Origin: Paraoerskovia marina DSM 21750 | GTDB taxonomy: Bacteria; Actinomycetota; Actinomycetes; Actinomycetales; Cellulomonadaceae | DNA length: 64,000 bases | Reading direction: 5' to 3' | Assembly (NCBI RefSeq): GCF_000701465.1 | Contig: NZ_JNIY01000004.1 | Span: 62,001 to 126,000 of the forward strand | In this document: positions 53,238-62,558 of the stretch, piece after piece | Layout: each line of letters begins with the position of its first letter | How positions within the stretch are numbered: the first letter of the stretch is position 1 | Notes under the pieces: generated by a model | What the model was told of the DNA's origin: nothing | Databases searched by the model: none | The model's input: the letters and a program-made list of their open reading frames with translations, nothing else | Made by a program: the position numbers and the translations under genes

Positions 53238-54098
53238 ATGGAACTCCAGCAGCTGAGGTACGTCGTCGCCGTCGCCGAGCTCTCCAGCTTCACCAAGGCC
53301 GCGGCGCGCTGCTTCGTCGTGCAGTCGGCGCTGAGCCACCAGATCAAGGCGCTGGAGAAGGAGCTCGGCGTCGCGCTGTTCGCCCGCACCAGCCGACGCG
53401 TGGAGCTCACCGCCGCGGGCCGCGCCTTCCTCCCCGGTGCCCGTGCGAGTCTCGACGCGGCAGAGCGGGCCGGAGACGAGGCGGCCGCCGCCGCCGGGGA
53501 GGTCCGGGGCAGGCTGACCGTCGGGATGATCCCGACGGTGACCGCGGTCAGCGTCCCAGCCGTGCTCAAGGAGTTCCGCGACGCCCACCCCCACGTACGG
53601 GTCGCGCTCCAGGTGGGTGGCAGCGACACGATCGCGGCGGAGATCGCCGCGGGGGAGACCGACGTCGGTCTCCTGGGACTCCCCGCAGGGCGTGAGCCCC
53701 GCGGAGTCGACTGGCGGGAGATCGGGACCGATCGGCTCGTCGCCGTGCTCGCCCGCCAGCACCGCCTTGCCGACCACGAGTCGATCGGGATCGACGATCT
53801 TGCACAGGAGGCTTTCGCAGACTTTCCGGTCGGGAGCCCGGGGCGCGCGCAGAGCGACCTCGCGTTCAGCGCGGCCGGGATCTCGCGCGACGTTCCGTTC
53901 GAGGCGATGTCCACCGAGATCCTGCTCGACCTCGCCCGGGAGAACCTTGCGGTGACGCTGCTGCCGTCGAGATACGTGCGCGCCGTCGACGGCCTCGTCG
54001 CGGTACCCGTCGTCGACGGGCCCTCGCGGGTCGAGTACCTCGCATGGAGCGAATTCAATCTCAGCCCGGCGGCACGAGCGTTCCTCCGGTTGCTCTAG
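53238..54098 (+). CDS. LysR-family transcriptional regulator
   Basis: A 286-residue LTTR. N-terminal winged helix MELQQLRYVVAVAELSSFTK and HQIKALEKELGVALFARTSR, then the periplasmic-binding-like effector domain (LTVGMIPTVTAVSVPAVLKE). It is divergent from the EamA transporter; the short shared intergenic region is where LTTR sites occur. Confidence 0.93.
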   Translation: MELQQLRYVVAVAELSSFTKAAARCFVVQSALSHQIKALEKELGVALFARTSRRVELTAAGRAFLPGARASLDAAERAGDEAAAAAGEVRGRLTVGMIPTVTAVSVPAVLKEFRDAHPHVRVALQVGGSDTIAAEIAAGETDVGLLGLPAGREPRGVDWREIGTDRLVAVLARQHRLADHESIGIDDLAQEAFADFPVGSPGRAQSDLAFSAAGISRDVPFEAMSTEILLDLARENLAVTLLPSRYVRAVDGLVAVPVVDGPSRVEYLAWSEFNLSPAARAFLRLL

Positions 54099-54110
54099 CC
54101 GGAGTCGTGG

Positions 54111-56417
54111 CTAGTCGTGACGACGCCCGGCCGGGGCGCGCGATGCCGTCATCAGCGCCACGGCCCCGAGGGTCGTCGCGGCCGCGACCGGAGCGCCGAA
54201 CGTCCACAGTCCGAGGTCGACCCAGGGGACGGGCCGGTTCGCGAGGTGCAGCGCGAAGACTGCGGTCGCGGATCCGACGATCCCGCTCGCACAGGCGAGG
54301 ACGGCGGCCGGCAGTGCCGTCTCGATCGCCGAAGCGCGCGCCAGGGTCCGGGTGGGGATTCCGGTGGCGTGCAGCATGGCGTCTGCCGGCCCGCGATGTG
54401 CCTGTGCGGACGCGAAGCCGATGGCAGCTGCGAGCACCGCGGCGACGGCGAGGGCGAGAGCGAGAGCGAGCAGCTTCACGGCCGAGTAGTAGTGGCGCAG
54501 CAGCTCGGACAGCCCGTTGAACGAGGTCGTCCGGGTGGACAGGTGGGCCCCGGGGGAGGACTGCTCGACCAGCGTGCGCATCTGCTCGACGTCCGCGCCG
54601 GGTCGGTGGGCGACGAAGAGCTGGGTTGCCCGGACCGGGGCGTCAGCAGCGTCGAGGTCGCGCGCGACGATGCCGGACCTCATGTCTACGCCCGCGGGGA
54701 AGTCCGCGCGGGCCACCCCGGAGGGAGCCTCGAACCAGGTTTCCTCGGCGGTCGTGCCCGAGATGTCTGTCGTCACGTCGAGAGCAGCTCTCGGCTCGAT
54801 CATCGGCCGGTCGTCGTCGGGGAGCTGGACGCTCGGGTCGAGCGTCATCGAGCCCGTCACGCACGGGACGTCGAGGTGTCCGGCGGCGGTGATCTCGGAG
54901 CAGTCCCCGACCCAGAGCTCCGTCTGCACCGGTCCGACCAGGGTGGCCTCGGCGACCCGGGCGACGCGTTCCACTCCGTCCACTTCGCGCAGATGGTCGG
55001 CGAGCGCGGCGGATTCTGACTTCGTGGCGTTGACGACGTCCGCGACTGCCGTGAGCTCGTTCTGGCCGATGACCACCTCGTCGTCGATCGAGGTCGCGGC
55101 CGCGGGGACGAGCGCCGCAAAGAAGGGAGCAAGCAGTGTTGCGATGATCAACGGGGCAAGGGGCCCGGCGTGCGTGCGCGCGTGAGCAGCCAACCGGCGT
55201 CCGCCGAGGATCGAGGCTGCGCTGCGCCCGCGCGCGGCCAGGCGCCCGAGCACTTGAACGACGACCGGTGCGACGACGAGGAGCCCGAGAACGGCCGCTC
55301 CCATCGACGCTGCGACAACCGGCATCTCGTCCGGCACCCCGAGCAGGGCAAGAGCCGGGGTTGTGATGAGCAGTAGTCCGCCCCATCGCCACGGGCGGGG
55401 GCGACGCTCCGGGGAACGGGTCAGCCCGAGCGGGTCGACGTCCAGGTCACGCACGCTTCCGCGGGCACCGACGAGACAGGCTCCCAGGATGAGACCCAGC
55501 GAGGTGATCACACCGACCCATCCGGGCCAGAGGTCCGAGGCGTAGAACTGCGCATCCTCGTACCCGATCCGCGCCACCAGTGGACGGACGGCGAGAAATG
55601 CACCCAGCCCGCCCAGAGCGCCCGCGACGCCCGGGAGGAGTGCCTCTCCCTCCGCGATCCTCGCGACGGCGCGGGTGTCGGCGCCGAGGAGGACGAGCGT
55701 GGCGGTACGACGACGGCGGGTCGTCTCGGTCAGGCGGATCGCGGTCAGCACGAGAACGACGACGACCGCCAGGACGGCACCGACGCCGGTGGCGAAGACC
55801 AGGAGCTCGAGCGGCACCAACGGCCGGGCCATGGCGCGCTCGTCGTACCCGGTGACCCGTGTGCTCCACGCCAGATGGGCGTCCGTGGGCGTCACCCCGC
55901 GGACGGCGACCAGGTCGTCGGAGTACCGCAGCGCACCGGCATCGACTCGTCCGACGTCCGCTCCGTACCGTTCGGCCTGCCCGACCTCGGCGAGCCGCTC
56001 GACCAGTGCCGGGCTGTAGTACGCCTCCCCGGGGGCGGGTATCGCGTCGACGCCGGGTGGCACGGGGGCGTCGAGGCCCGCGTGCCCGAGCTCGACGACC
56101 GTGACGGCGTCGTCGCCGACGTAGGACGTGAAGCCGCCCTGTGCAACGGTTCCGTCAGGGGCTTCGACGCGGTCGGGGAACCGGTTGTCGTCGGTGATCG
56201 TGACCCATCCGTCGGCGTCGGCCGCGGGGTCGGCCCAGGACCCGAAGTCAGCGGTCGTCCATGCGAAGCGGTCGGCGCGCGTCTCGAGCGCTGGTCCCAC
56301 GGAGAGCAGCAGGAGGAGACCCGTCGTGCCGAGGACGGCGGCGAGCACCGTCATTGCCGAGCCCCACCGGGCAGCTCCCTCGCCCGCGAGAGCGAGGCGA
56401 AGCCCGAGCCGTCTCAT
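54111..56417 (-). CDS. FtsX-like ABC permease
   Basis: A 768-residue membrane protein with two FtsX-type four-span units and a large extracellular domain between spans 1 and 2 (TTADFGSWADPAADADGW). Its start overlaps the ATPase stop by 4 nt. MacB/LolCDE-like systems use mechanotransmission rather than classical transport. Cargo unknown. The TGA is 12 bp from the LysR stop (convergent). Confidence 0.85.
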   Translation of the reverse strand: MRRLGLRLALAGEGAARWGSAMTVLAAVLGTTGLLLLLSVGPALETRADRFAWTTADFGSWADPAADADGWVTITDDNRFPDRVEAPDGTVAQGGFTSYVGDDAVTVVELGHAGLDAPVPPGVDAIPAPGEAYYSPALVERLAEVGQAERYGADVGRVDAGALRYSDDLVAVRGVTPTDAHLAWSTRVTGYDERAMARPLVPLELLVFATGVGAVLAVVVVLVLTAIRLTETTRRRRTATLVLLGADTRAVARIAEGEALLPGVAGALGGLGAFLAVRPLVARIGYEDAQFYASDLWPGWVGVITSLGLILGACLVGARGSVRDLDVDPLGLTRSPERRPRPWRWGGLLLITTPALALLGVPDEMPVVAASMGAAVLGLLVVAPVVVQVLGRLAARGRSAASILGGRRLAAHARTHAGPLAPLIIATLLAPFFAALVPAAATSIDDEVVIGQNELTAVADVVNATKSESAALADHLREVDGVERVARVAEATLVGPVQTELWVGDCSEITAAGHLDVPCVTGSMTLDPSVQLPDDDRPMIEPRAALDVTTDISGTTAEETWFEAPSGVARADFPAGVDMRSGIVARDLDAADAPVRATQLFVAHRPGADVEQMRTLVEQSSPGAHLSTRTTSFNGLSELLRHYYSAVKLLALALALAVAAVLAAAIGFASAQAHRGPADAMLHATGIPTRTLARASAIETALPAAVLACASGIVGSATAVFALHLANRPVPWVDLGLWTFGAPVAAATTLGAVALMTASRAPAGRRHD

Positions 56418-57124
56418 CGAACACTCGCCGCGCGCGGCGCACCCGAGGCGCTGCCCTGCGCACCCGCCGGCGAGACGACGCCGTCGAGCATCGCCACGCG
56501 CCGGTCGGCGACGGCCGCGACCTGCTCGTCGTGCGTGACGACCACGAGTGCGCCTCCACGGGCACGGACCGACGAGACCAGCAGATCCATCACGGCGGTC
56601 CCGGTGGCGCGGTCGAGCGCACCGGTCGGCTCGTCCGCGAGCACGACGGACGGCTCGTGGACCAGGGCCCGGGCGATCGCGACGCGTTGCGCCTGGCCGC
56701 CCGACATCTTTGTCGGCCGCCGACCCGTCAGCTCGCCCAGTCCCACGGACTCCAGGGCCGCCGTCGCGCGCCGTCGTGCCTCGCCTCGTCGTATCCCGTC
56801 GACCAGGAGCGGCAGCATGACGTCCTCGACGGCGGGGAGCTCAGGCACCAGCCGGCCGTCCTGAAAGACCATGCCGATCTCGCGGCGTCGTGCGAGCGCG
56901 CGGCCGTCGGACGACGAGCCGGACAAGGACCTTCCGCGGAGGTGAACCGTCCCGGCGTCGGGGACGAGAACCCCGGCGAGCAGGTGCAGCAGCGTCGACT
57001 TTCCGCACCCCGACGGCCCGGTGACGGCGACGACCTCCTCGGGCTCGACGACGAGGTCCACCCCTGCGACGGCGGCTCGCTCGGCCCCCGGGTACTTCAG
57101 TTGAAGTGCGTGCGCCTCGAGCAT
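56414..57124 (-). CDS. ABC transporter ATP-binding protein (MacB/LolD-type)
   Basis: A 236-residue ATPase with Walker [10 protein letters not shown], signature MSGGQAQRVAIARAL, Walker B VVLADEPTGALD and His switch VVTHDEQVA. It drives the adjacent FtsX-like permease. Confidence 0.93.
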   Translation of the reverse strand: MLEAHALQLKYPGAERAAVAGVDLVVEPEEVVAVTGPSGCGKSTLLHLLAGVLVPDAGTVHLRGRSLSGSSSDGRALARRREIGMVFQDGRLVPELPAVEDVMLPLLVDGIRRGEARRRATAALESVGLGELTGRRPTKMSGGQAQRVAIARALVHEPSVVLADEPTGALDRATGTAVMDLLVSSVRARGGALVVVTHDEQVAAVADRRVAMLDGVVSPAGAQGSASGAPRAASVR

Positions 57125-57224
57125 CGGTGTGCGTCCCTTTCGTCACGTATCGAGGACGCTACGTGACCGGTGGGCCCGACCCGAGAAGTTATCCACAGGC
57201 ACCTGTAGCCCCTCCACACGACGA

Positions 57225-57260
57225 CGCCGAGGTATACCCGGGCAGGGGTATACCTCGGCG
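57225..57260 (-). terminator. Long hairpin downstream of the thiolase operon
   Basis: A 15-bp perfect stem containing GAGGTATACC with a 6-nt loop. It lies 17 bp past the thiolase stop and also ~100 bp upstream of the ABC operon start, so an operator role is possible. Confidence 0.7.
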
Positions 57261-57276
57261 AGGTGCGGTGTGCGAG

Positions 57277-58467
57277 CTACGCGCGGAAGATCAGTGCGTC
57301 ACCCTGTCCGCCGCCGCCGCAGAGCGACGCGGCACCGAGGCCGCCACCGCGAGCCGCGAGGCCGAGGGCCACGTGCAGCGCGAGCCGGGCGCCGGAGGCC
57401 CCGACCGGGTGCCCGAGGGCGATGGCTCCGCCGTCGGTGTTGACGACGTCTTCGGAGACCCCGAGGTCCTGCACCGACTGGATCGCGACGGCCGCGAAGG
57501 CCTCGTTGATCTCGACGAGGTCGAGCTCGTCGGCCTTGGCGCCCTCACGGTCGAGGGCGGCGGCCAGCGCCCGCGCGGGCTGGGAGTGCAGCGAGTTGTC
57601 AGGGCCGGCGGTCTGCCCGGCGCTGCCGATCTCGGCGAGCCAGGTCAGGCCGTGCTCGATCGCGAATGCCTTCGACGCCACGACGACCGCGGCGGCGCCG
57701 TCGGACAGCGGCGAGGAGGAGCCGGCCGTGATGGTCCCGTCCGGGACGAACGCGGGACGGAGCCCGGCGAGCGTCTCGGGGGTGGTTCCGGCGCGGATCC
57801 CCTCGTCCTGGGAGACGACGACGGGCTCACCACGACGCTGCGGGATCTCGACCGGGACGATCTCGTCGGCCAGGCGTCCGGCCTGCGACGCGGCGGCCGC
57901 GCGCTGGTGCGAGCGGGCCGCGAACGCGTCCTGCTCCTCGCGCCCGATGCCGCGGGTGGTGCACCCGCGGTCCGTGGCCTCGCCCATGATCATGCCGTCG
58001 AACGGGTCGCGCAGGCCGTCGTGCGTCAGCGAGTCGGCCATCGTCACGTCGCCGAACGCGAAGCCGGCGCGGGAGTGCTGCACCAGGTGCGGGGCGTTGG
58101 TCATCGACTCCATGCCGCCGGCGACGACGACGGACGCCTCGCCGGTGCGGACGAGCCGCGCGGCGTCGATGATCGCCGTGAGGCCGGACAGGCAGAGCTT
58201 GTTGATCGTCGTCGCGGGGACGTCCCAGCCGATCCCGGCGCCGACGGCGGCCTGGCGGGCGGGACCCTGCCCGGCACCGGCCTGGACGACGTGGCCCATG
58301 ATGACGGCGTCGACGTCGGCGGGGTCGATCTTCGAGGCGGCCATCGCGCCGCGGATCGCGTGCGCGCCGAGGTCGGTCACGCTCAACGAGGCGAGGGCCC
58401 CGCGGAACTTGGTGAAGGGGGTGCGTGCCCCGTGGATCAGGACGGGGGTGGTGGCGTCGTCGCTCAC
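57277..58467 (-). CDS. Acetyl-CoA C-acyltransferase (thiolase)
   Basis: A 396-residue enzyme that joins or cleaves acyl-CoA units. Nucleophile Cys92 (INKLCLSGLTAI), GHPVGASGAR with the active His, and the C-terminal CGGGGQGDALIF with the acid/base Cys. GTG start with GGAG upstream. It lies 28 bp after the acyl-CoA dehydrogenase gene, same operon. Acetoacetyl-CoA or 3-ketoacyl-CoA thiolase cannot be separated by eye. Confidence 0.93.
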   Translation of the reverse strand: MSDDATTPVLIHGARTPFTKFRGALASLSVTDLGAHAIRGAMAASKIDPADVDAVIMGHVVQAGAGQGPARQAAVGAGIGWDVPATTINKLCLSGLTAIIDAARLVRTGEASVVVAGGMESMTNAPHLVQHSRAGFAFGDVTMADSLTHDGLRDPFDGMIMGEATDRGCTTRGIGREEQDAFAARSHQRAAAASQAGRLADEIVPVEIPQRRGEPVVVSQDEGIRAGTTPETLAGLRPAFVPDGTITAGSSSPLSDGAAAVVVASKAFAIEHGLTWLAEIGSAGQTAGPDNSLHSQPARALAAALDREGAKADELDLVEINEAFAAVAIQSVQDLGVSEDVVNTDGGAIALGHPVGASGARLALHVALGLAARGGGLGAASLCGGGGQGDALIFRA

Positions 58468-58495
58468 AAGAGTCTCCGTATCAGTGGTGGGGGGA

Positions 58496-59749
58496 TCAGG
58501 CGAACGCGGACATGCCGGTGATGTCGCGGCCCACGATCAGGGCCTGGACGGACTCGGTGCCCTCGTAGGTGTGCAGCGCCTCGATGTCGGCGAAGTGCCG
58601 GGCGACGCGGTTCTGCAGCAGGATTCCGTTGCCGCCCAGCATGTCGCGTGCGACCGACGCGATCTCGCGGGCGCCGCGGGTGCACGTGTACTTGGTCAGC
58701 GACGCCTGGGGGCCCGTGAGGGTCCCGGCGGCGTCCTGCTCCGTCATCGCGACCACCAGCAGCTGCATCTGGGTGAGGGTGCTGAGCATCGAGGTCAGGC
58801 GCTCCTGGACCATCTGGCTCTTGGCGAGGGGGCGGCCGAACTGGACGCGGCTCTTGGCGTACGCGACCGCGGTCTCGTAGCAGGCGGTGGCGTGCCCGAC
58901 GGCGGACCACGCCACGGACAGGCGGGTCGCGCCGAGGACGCGCGAGGTGTCCTTGAACGAGCGGGCCTCGGGCAGCAGGTTCTCCGACGGGACGAACACG
59001 CCGGTCAGGGTGATGTGAGCCTGGTGGATCGCGCGCAGCGAGACCTTGCCCTCGATGACCTTGGCCTCGTACCCGGGGGAGTCCTGGGGGACGATGTAGC
59101 CGTGGACCTGGCCGTCGTCGCCGCGGGCCCAGACGACGGAGACGTCGCAGTTGGCCCCGTTGCCGATCCACTTCTTGGCACCGTTGATGACGTACCCGCC
59201 CTCGACGGTGGTGGCGGTGGTCTCCAACGAGACGGAGTCGGAGCCGTGGGTGGGCTCGGTCAGCGCGAACGCGGCCAGCTTCTCGCCGCGTGCGATGGGC
59301 TCGCCCCACTCGGCCTTCTGCTCCTCGGAGCCGAGCAGCATGATTGAGCGCAGGGCGAGGCCGCCCTGGACGCCGCAGATCGTGGCGACCGAGCCGTCGC
59401 CGCGCGACATCTCCATCGAGGCGAGGCCGTCGGCGAGCGGGCTGTGCTTCGGGTGGCCGGGGACGTCGACGCTCTCCCGGAGCAGGTCGAGCTCGCCGAG
59501 GCGCGCGATCAGCTCGCGGGGGACCTCCGCGCGCTCCCAGTACCCGTCGATCACGGGCAGGACGTCGTCCTGGACGAAGGTCCGGACGGTCGCCCAGTGC
59601 TCACGGTCGGCCTCGGTGGCACCGGCGAACGCACCGGCGTAGTCGACGTCGAGCGGCTCGAGGAGACCGTAGTCGGGCTCGACGAGCCGCTCTGCGGGCG
59701 TTCCGCCGGGGGTGGTGGCGGTGTGCTGGGTGTCGGTGGACGTAGCCAT
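58496..59749 (-). CDS. Acyl-CoA dehydrogenase (glutaryl-CoA dehydrogenase-like)
   Basis: A 417-residue FAD enzyme. FAD/substrate motifs AFALTEPTHGSDSVSLET, KKWIGNGANCDV, RDMLGGNGI and catalytic Glu in HTYEGTESVQALIVGRDITG. The last motif matches GCDH-type enzymes. ATG 59749 has GGGAG upstream; the frame extends further. Controlled probably by the divergent-side TetR (59885) and the GATAC palindrome at 59829. Confidence 0.92.
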   Translation of the reverse strand: MATSTDTQHTATTPGGTPAERLVEPDYGLLEPLDVDYAGAFAGATEADREHWATVRTFVQDDVLPVIDGYWERAEVPRELIARLGELDLLRESVDVPGHPKHSPLADGLASMEMSRGDGSVATICGVQGGLALRSIMLLGSEEQKAEWGEPIARGEKLAAFALTEPTHGSDSVSLETTATTVEGGYVINGAKKWIGNGANCDVSVVWARGDDGQVHGYIVPQDSPGYEAKVIEGKVSLRAIHQAHITLTGVFVPSENLLPEARSFKDTSRVLGATRLSVAWSAVGHATACYETAVAYAKSRVQFGRPLAKSQMVQERLTSMLSTLTQMQLLVVAMTEQDAAGTLTGPQASLTKYTCTRGAREIASVARDMLGGNGILLQNRVARHFADIEALHTYEGTESVQALIVGRDITGMSAFA

Positions 59750-59822
59750 GGGATCTCCCGGTCGCGTGGTGCGGCGACGAGTCATCGCCCGCACCTCTCA
59801 TCGTGCGCGCGATTGCGTCTCA

Positions 59823-59841
59823 CGTCAAGATACGCAGTATC
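59823..59841 (-). promoter_or_regulatory. Candidate promoter -35 and TetR operator of acyl-CoA dehydrogenase operon
   Basis: On the minus strand GATAC-TGC-GTATC (59829-59841) directly precedes TTGACG (59823-59828), with CACGAT 17 bp further on. The palindrome is in position for TetR control. Confidence 0.5.
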
Positions 59842-59884
59842 AGGATTGAGGTCGGCAGCACGCGACCGAGGGCTACCCCGGCAC

Positions 59885-60646
59885 CTAGGCGAGCGCCTCA
59901 CGCACCGCGCGCGCGACGTCGTCGGCCGTCCGCCCGGCGGGGACCTCCAGCACCGTGACCACCACACGGTCGGACGCCCCGCCGTCGGCCGTCTCAGCAT
60001 GGTGCGCGGGAGCGGCGACGGCGTCGCCCGAGGCCGACCCCGCCGTCGTCTCCGTCAGCGGCGCCCGGGCCGAGGACGCGCGCGCCGCGCGCCGAAGGTC
60101 TGCGAAGCCCTCCTCCAGGCCGGGGCGCGGGTCGCCGTCGGGGTCACGCAGCCACGCGCGCAGGTACGCGTTGTGGACCGCGACGACGGAGGCCGAGAAG
60201 GCGATCGTCGTCGTGGTGGTCTGTCGCTCGGTCGGGAGCGTGGCGCGCAGATAGCGCGTGAAGGCCCGCTCGTAGCGGTGGGTGGTGATGAGCTCACGGT
60301 CTCGCAGGCCGGGGACCTGCTGCAGCAGGGCGTGACGCGCGAGCGACGTGTCGGGCTGGCTGATGTGGTGGTCGAACACGAGCCGCGCGGCCCGACAGAC
60401 CTCGACCAGAGGGTCCGTGCTGCGCGGGCTCTGACGGGACTCGGCGAGCTGGCCGACCACCTGCTCCAGCAGGACCTCGTGGTCGGCGAACACCACGTCC
60501 TCCTTCGAGCCGAAGCGTCGGAAGAACGTCGCCCGGGAGATCCCGGCGGCGTCCGCGATCTCGTCGACGGTCGTGTTCTCGTACCCCTGGCGGGTAAAGA
60601 GGTCGATGGCGGCCTCGACGGCCTCGTGATGTGGAGAGCGGCCCAT
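59885..60646 (-). CDS. TetR-family transcriptional regulator
   Basis: A 253-residue repressor: N-terminal helix-turn-helix TTVDEIADAAGISRATFFRR followed by FGSKEDVVF, then an unassigned ligand domain and a ~60-residue Ala/Thr-rich tail unusual for the family (GDAVAAPAHHAETADG onward). Leaderless start ATG 60646. It is immediately upstream of and parallel to the acyl-CoA dehydrogenase/thiolase genes. Confidence 0.9.
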   Translation of the reverse strand: MGRSPHHEAVEAAIDLFTRQGYENTTVDEIADAAGISRATFFRRFGSKEDVVFADHEVLLEQVVGQLAESRQSPRSTDPLVEVCRAARLVFDHHISQPDTSLARHALLQQVPGLRDRELITTHRYERAFTRYLRATLPTERQTTTTTIAFSASVVAVHNAYLRAWLRDPDGDPRPGLEEGFADLRRAARASSARAPLTETTAGSASGDAVAAPAHHAETADGGASDRVVVTVLEVPAGRTADDVARAVREALA

Positions 60647-60652
60647 ACTCGG

Positions 60653-60658
60653 ACCCTA
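60653..60658 (-). promoter_or_regulatory. -10 box TAGGGT, TetR gene
   Basis: Six nt before ATG 60646. Confidence 0.5.
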
Positions 60659-60701
60659 CTCGCGCCCACGGGTGGTGACAGACCGAGGCGCGCCCCGGCG
60701 C

Positions 60702-61583
60702 CTACGCGCCCGTGTGGTGCGCGACGACCGCCTCGTACGCGTCCAGGTCTGCGGCAAACGGGGAGTCCGGGATCGGGTGGTGCAGCACGATCTCGTCGAT
60801 CCCCGCCTCCGCGTAGCGCCCGACGACGTCGTCGAACGCCTCGACCGAGTCGAACAGCCGGTCCGGGGTGAAGCCGGCGAGCAGGACGGTGTGCAGCGTG
60901 GCGGGGTCGCGCCCCTCGGCCTCGCACGCCGCGCGGACGGTCGAGACCTGCGACGCGACCGCCGCCGACGAGTCCGCGGGGGTCGCGTCGTCGGGCAGGC
61001 TCGCGCCGGTCGTCACCCAACCCTGTCCGTACCGCGCGGCGAGCCTCATCCCGCGTGGGCCGCCGCCCGCGACGACGAACGGAACCCGCGGGTCCTGCAC
61101 GCACCCGGGGATGGTGCGCGCCTCGTGCGCCGAGTAATACGTGCCGTCGTACGTGACGGCTGGCTCGGTCAGCAGCCGGTCCAACAGCCCGACGAACTCC
61201 TCGAACCGCTCCGTGCGCTCCCGCATCGGCCACGGATCGTCGCCGAACACGGTCGCGTCGAAGCCCGACGACGTCCCCGCACCGATCCCGAGCGTCATCC
61301 GGCCGGACGAGACGTCGTCCAGCGTCATCAGGTCCTTCGCGAGCGTCACCGGCTCGCGGAAGTTCGGGGAGGTGACGAGCGTGCCCAGCCGGATCCGCGA
61401 CGTCGTCGCCGCGGCCGCCGCCAGCGTCGGCACCGCACCGAACCAGGGGCCGTCGCGGAACGACCGCCACGACAGGTGGTCGTAGGTGTACGCCGTGTCG
61501 AGACCGAGCTCCTCCGCGCGGCGCCAGATACCCGCGCCCTCGGCCCAGGGGTAGATCGGCAGGATGCAGGTGGACAGTCGCAT
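60702..61583 (-). CDS. LLM-class (F420/FMN) oxidoreductase
   Basis: A 293-residue bacterial-luciferase-like barrel: AEELGLDTAYTYDHLSW, RIRLGTLVTSPNFREPVTLA, LDDVSSGRMTLGIGAGT and VPFVVAGGGPRGMRLAARYG. The DHL near residue 39 and GTLVTSPNFR fit F420-dependent members. ATG 61583 has TACGGT 6 nt upstream. It is divergent from a second LLM gene 51 bp away. Substrate unknown. Confidence 0.88.
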   Translation of the reverse strand: MRLSTCILPIYPWAEGAGIWRRAEELGLDTAYTYDHLSWRSFRDGPWFGAVPTLAAAAATTSRIRLGTLVTSPNFREPVTLAKDLMTLDDVSSGRMTLGIGAGTSSGFDATVFGDDPWPMRERTERFEEFVGLLDRLLTEPAVTYDGTYYSAHEARTIPGCVQDPRVPFVVAGGGPRGMRLAARYGQGWVTTGASLPDDATPADSSAAVASQVSTVRAACEAEGRDPATLHTVLLAGFTPDRLFDSVEAFDDVVGRYAEAGIDEIVLHHPIPDSPFAADLDAYEAVVAHHTGA

Positions 61584-61589
61584 CTGCTC

Positions 61590-61595
61590 ACCGTA
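61590..61595 (-). promoter_or_regulatory. -10 box TACGGT, LLM oxidoreductase
   Basis: Six nt before ATG 61583. Confidence 0.5.
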
Positions 61596-61634
61596 GGCGT
61601 GCCGGCGCCTGTCGTCGCGTGGCAGGCTGGGAGC

Positions 61635-62555
61635 ATGACTGATCTGCGAATCTTCACCGAGCCTCAGCAGGGCGCGACCTACGACGACCTGCTTGCCGTC
61701 GCGAAGGCGACCGAGGAGCTCGGGTTCGACGCCTTCTTCCGCTCGGACCACTACCTCGCGATGGGCGGCGACGGACTGCCGGGGCCGACGGACGCCTGGA
61801 CGACGCTCGCGGGGCTCGCGCGCGAGACCAGCACGATCCGCCTCGGCACGCTCGTCTCCTCGGTCACGTACCGGCACCCGGGAATCCTCGCGATCCAGGC
61901 GGCGCAGGTCGACCAGATGTCGGGCGGCCGCGTGGAGCTCGGGCTCGGCACGGGCTGGTTCCAGCGCGAGCACGAGGCGTACGGCATCCCGTTCCCCGAC
62001 AAGCGCTTCGGGATGCTGGAGGAGCAGCTCGAGGTTCTGACCGGGCTGTGGGGGACGGCGCTCGGCGAGACCTTCGACTTCCACGGCGCGCAATACGACC
62101 TCACCGAGTCACCCGCACTGCCCAAGCCGACGCAGCCCACGATCCCCGTGATCGTCGGTGGTGGGGGGAAGCGTCGGACGCCGCAGCTCGCCGCCCGGTT
62201 CGCCGCCGAGTACAACCAGGCGTTCCCCGCGCTCGACTCGATCGCCGACCGCTTCCGTGAGGTGCAGTCCGTCGCGGACGAGTCCGGGCGGACGACGCCG
62301 CTGACACGGTCCGTCGCGCTCGTGCTGTGCGTCGGGAAGGACGAGGCGGAGTTCACGCGCCGCGCGGCCGCGATCGGTCGAGAGCCCGCCGAGCTGCGTC
62401 AGAACGGGATCGCGGGGACCGTGCCCGAGGCCGTCGAGACGCTCAACCGCGTCGTCGCCGACGGCGCAGAGCGGGTCTACCTCCAGGTCCTCGACCTGGC
62501 CGACCTCGACCACCTCGACCTCGTCGCCCGCGAGGTCGCGCCGCACGTCGGCTGA
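61635..62555 (+). CDS. LLM-class F420-dependent oxidoreductase (TIGR03560-like)
   Basis: A 306-residue TIM-barrel oxidoreductase: ATEELGFDAFFRSDHYLAMG, IRLGTLVSSVTYRHPGILAI, VDQMSGGRVELGLGTGWFQR and IPVIVGGGGKRRTPQLAARF. The RSDHY motif is typical of F420 enzymes. GGGAG precedes ATG 61635. Pairing with a divergent LLM gene suggests a shared regulatory region but not necessarily one pathway. Confidence 0.9.
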   Translation: MTDLRIFTEPQQGATYDDLLAVAKATEELGFDAFFRSDHYLAMGGDGLPGPTDAWTTLAGLARETSTIRLGTLVSSVTYRHPGILAIQAAQVDQMSGGRVELGLGTGWFQREHEAYGIPFPDKRFGMLEEQLEVLTGLWGTALGETFDFHGAQYDLTESPALPKPTQPTIPVIVGGGGKRRTPQLAARFAAEYNQAFPALDSIADRFREVQSVADESGRTTPLTRSVALVLCVGKDEAEFTRRAAAIGREPAELRQNGIAGTVPEAVETLNRVVADGAERVYLQVLDLADLDHLDLVAREVAPHVG

Positions 62556-62558
62556 GGC

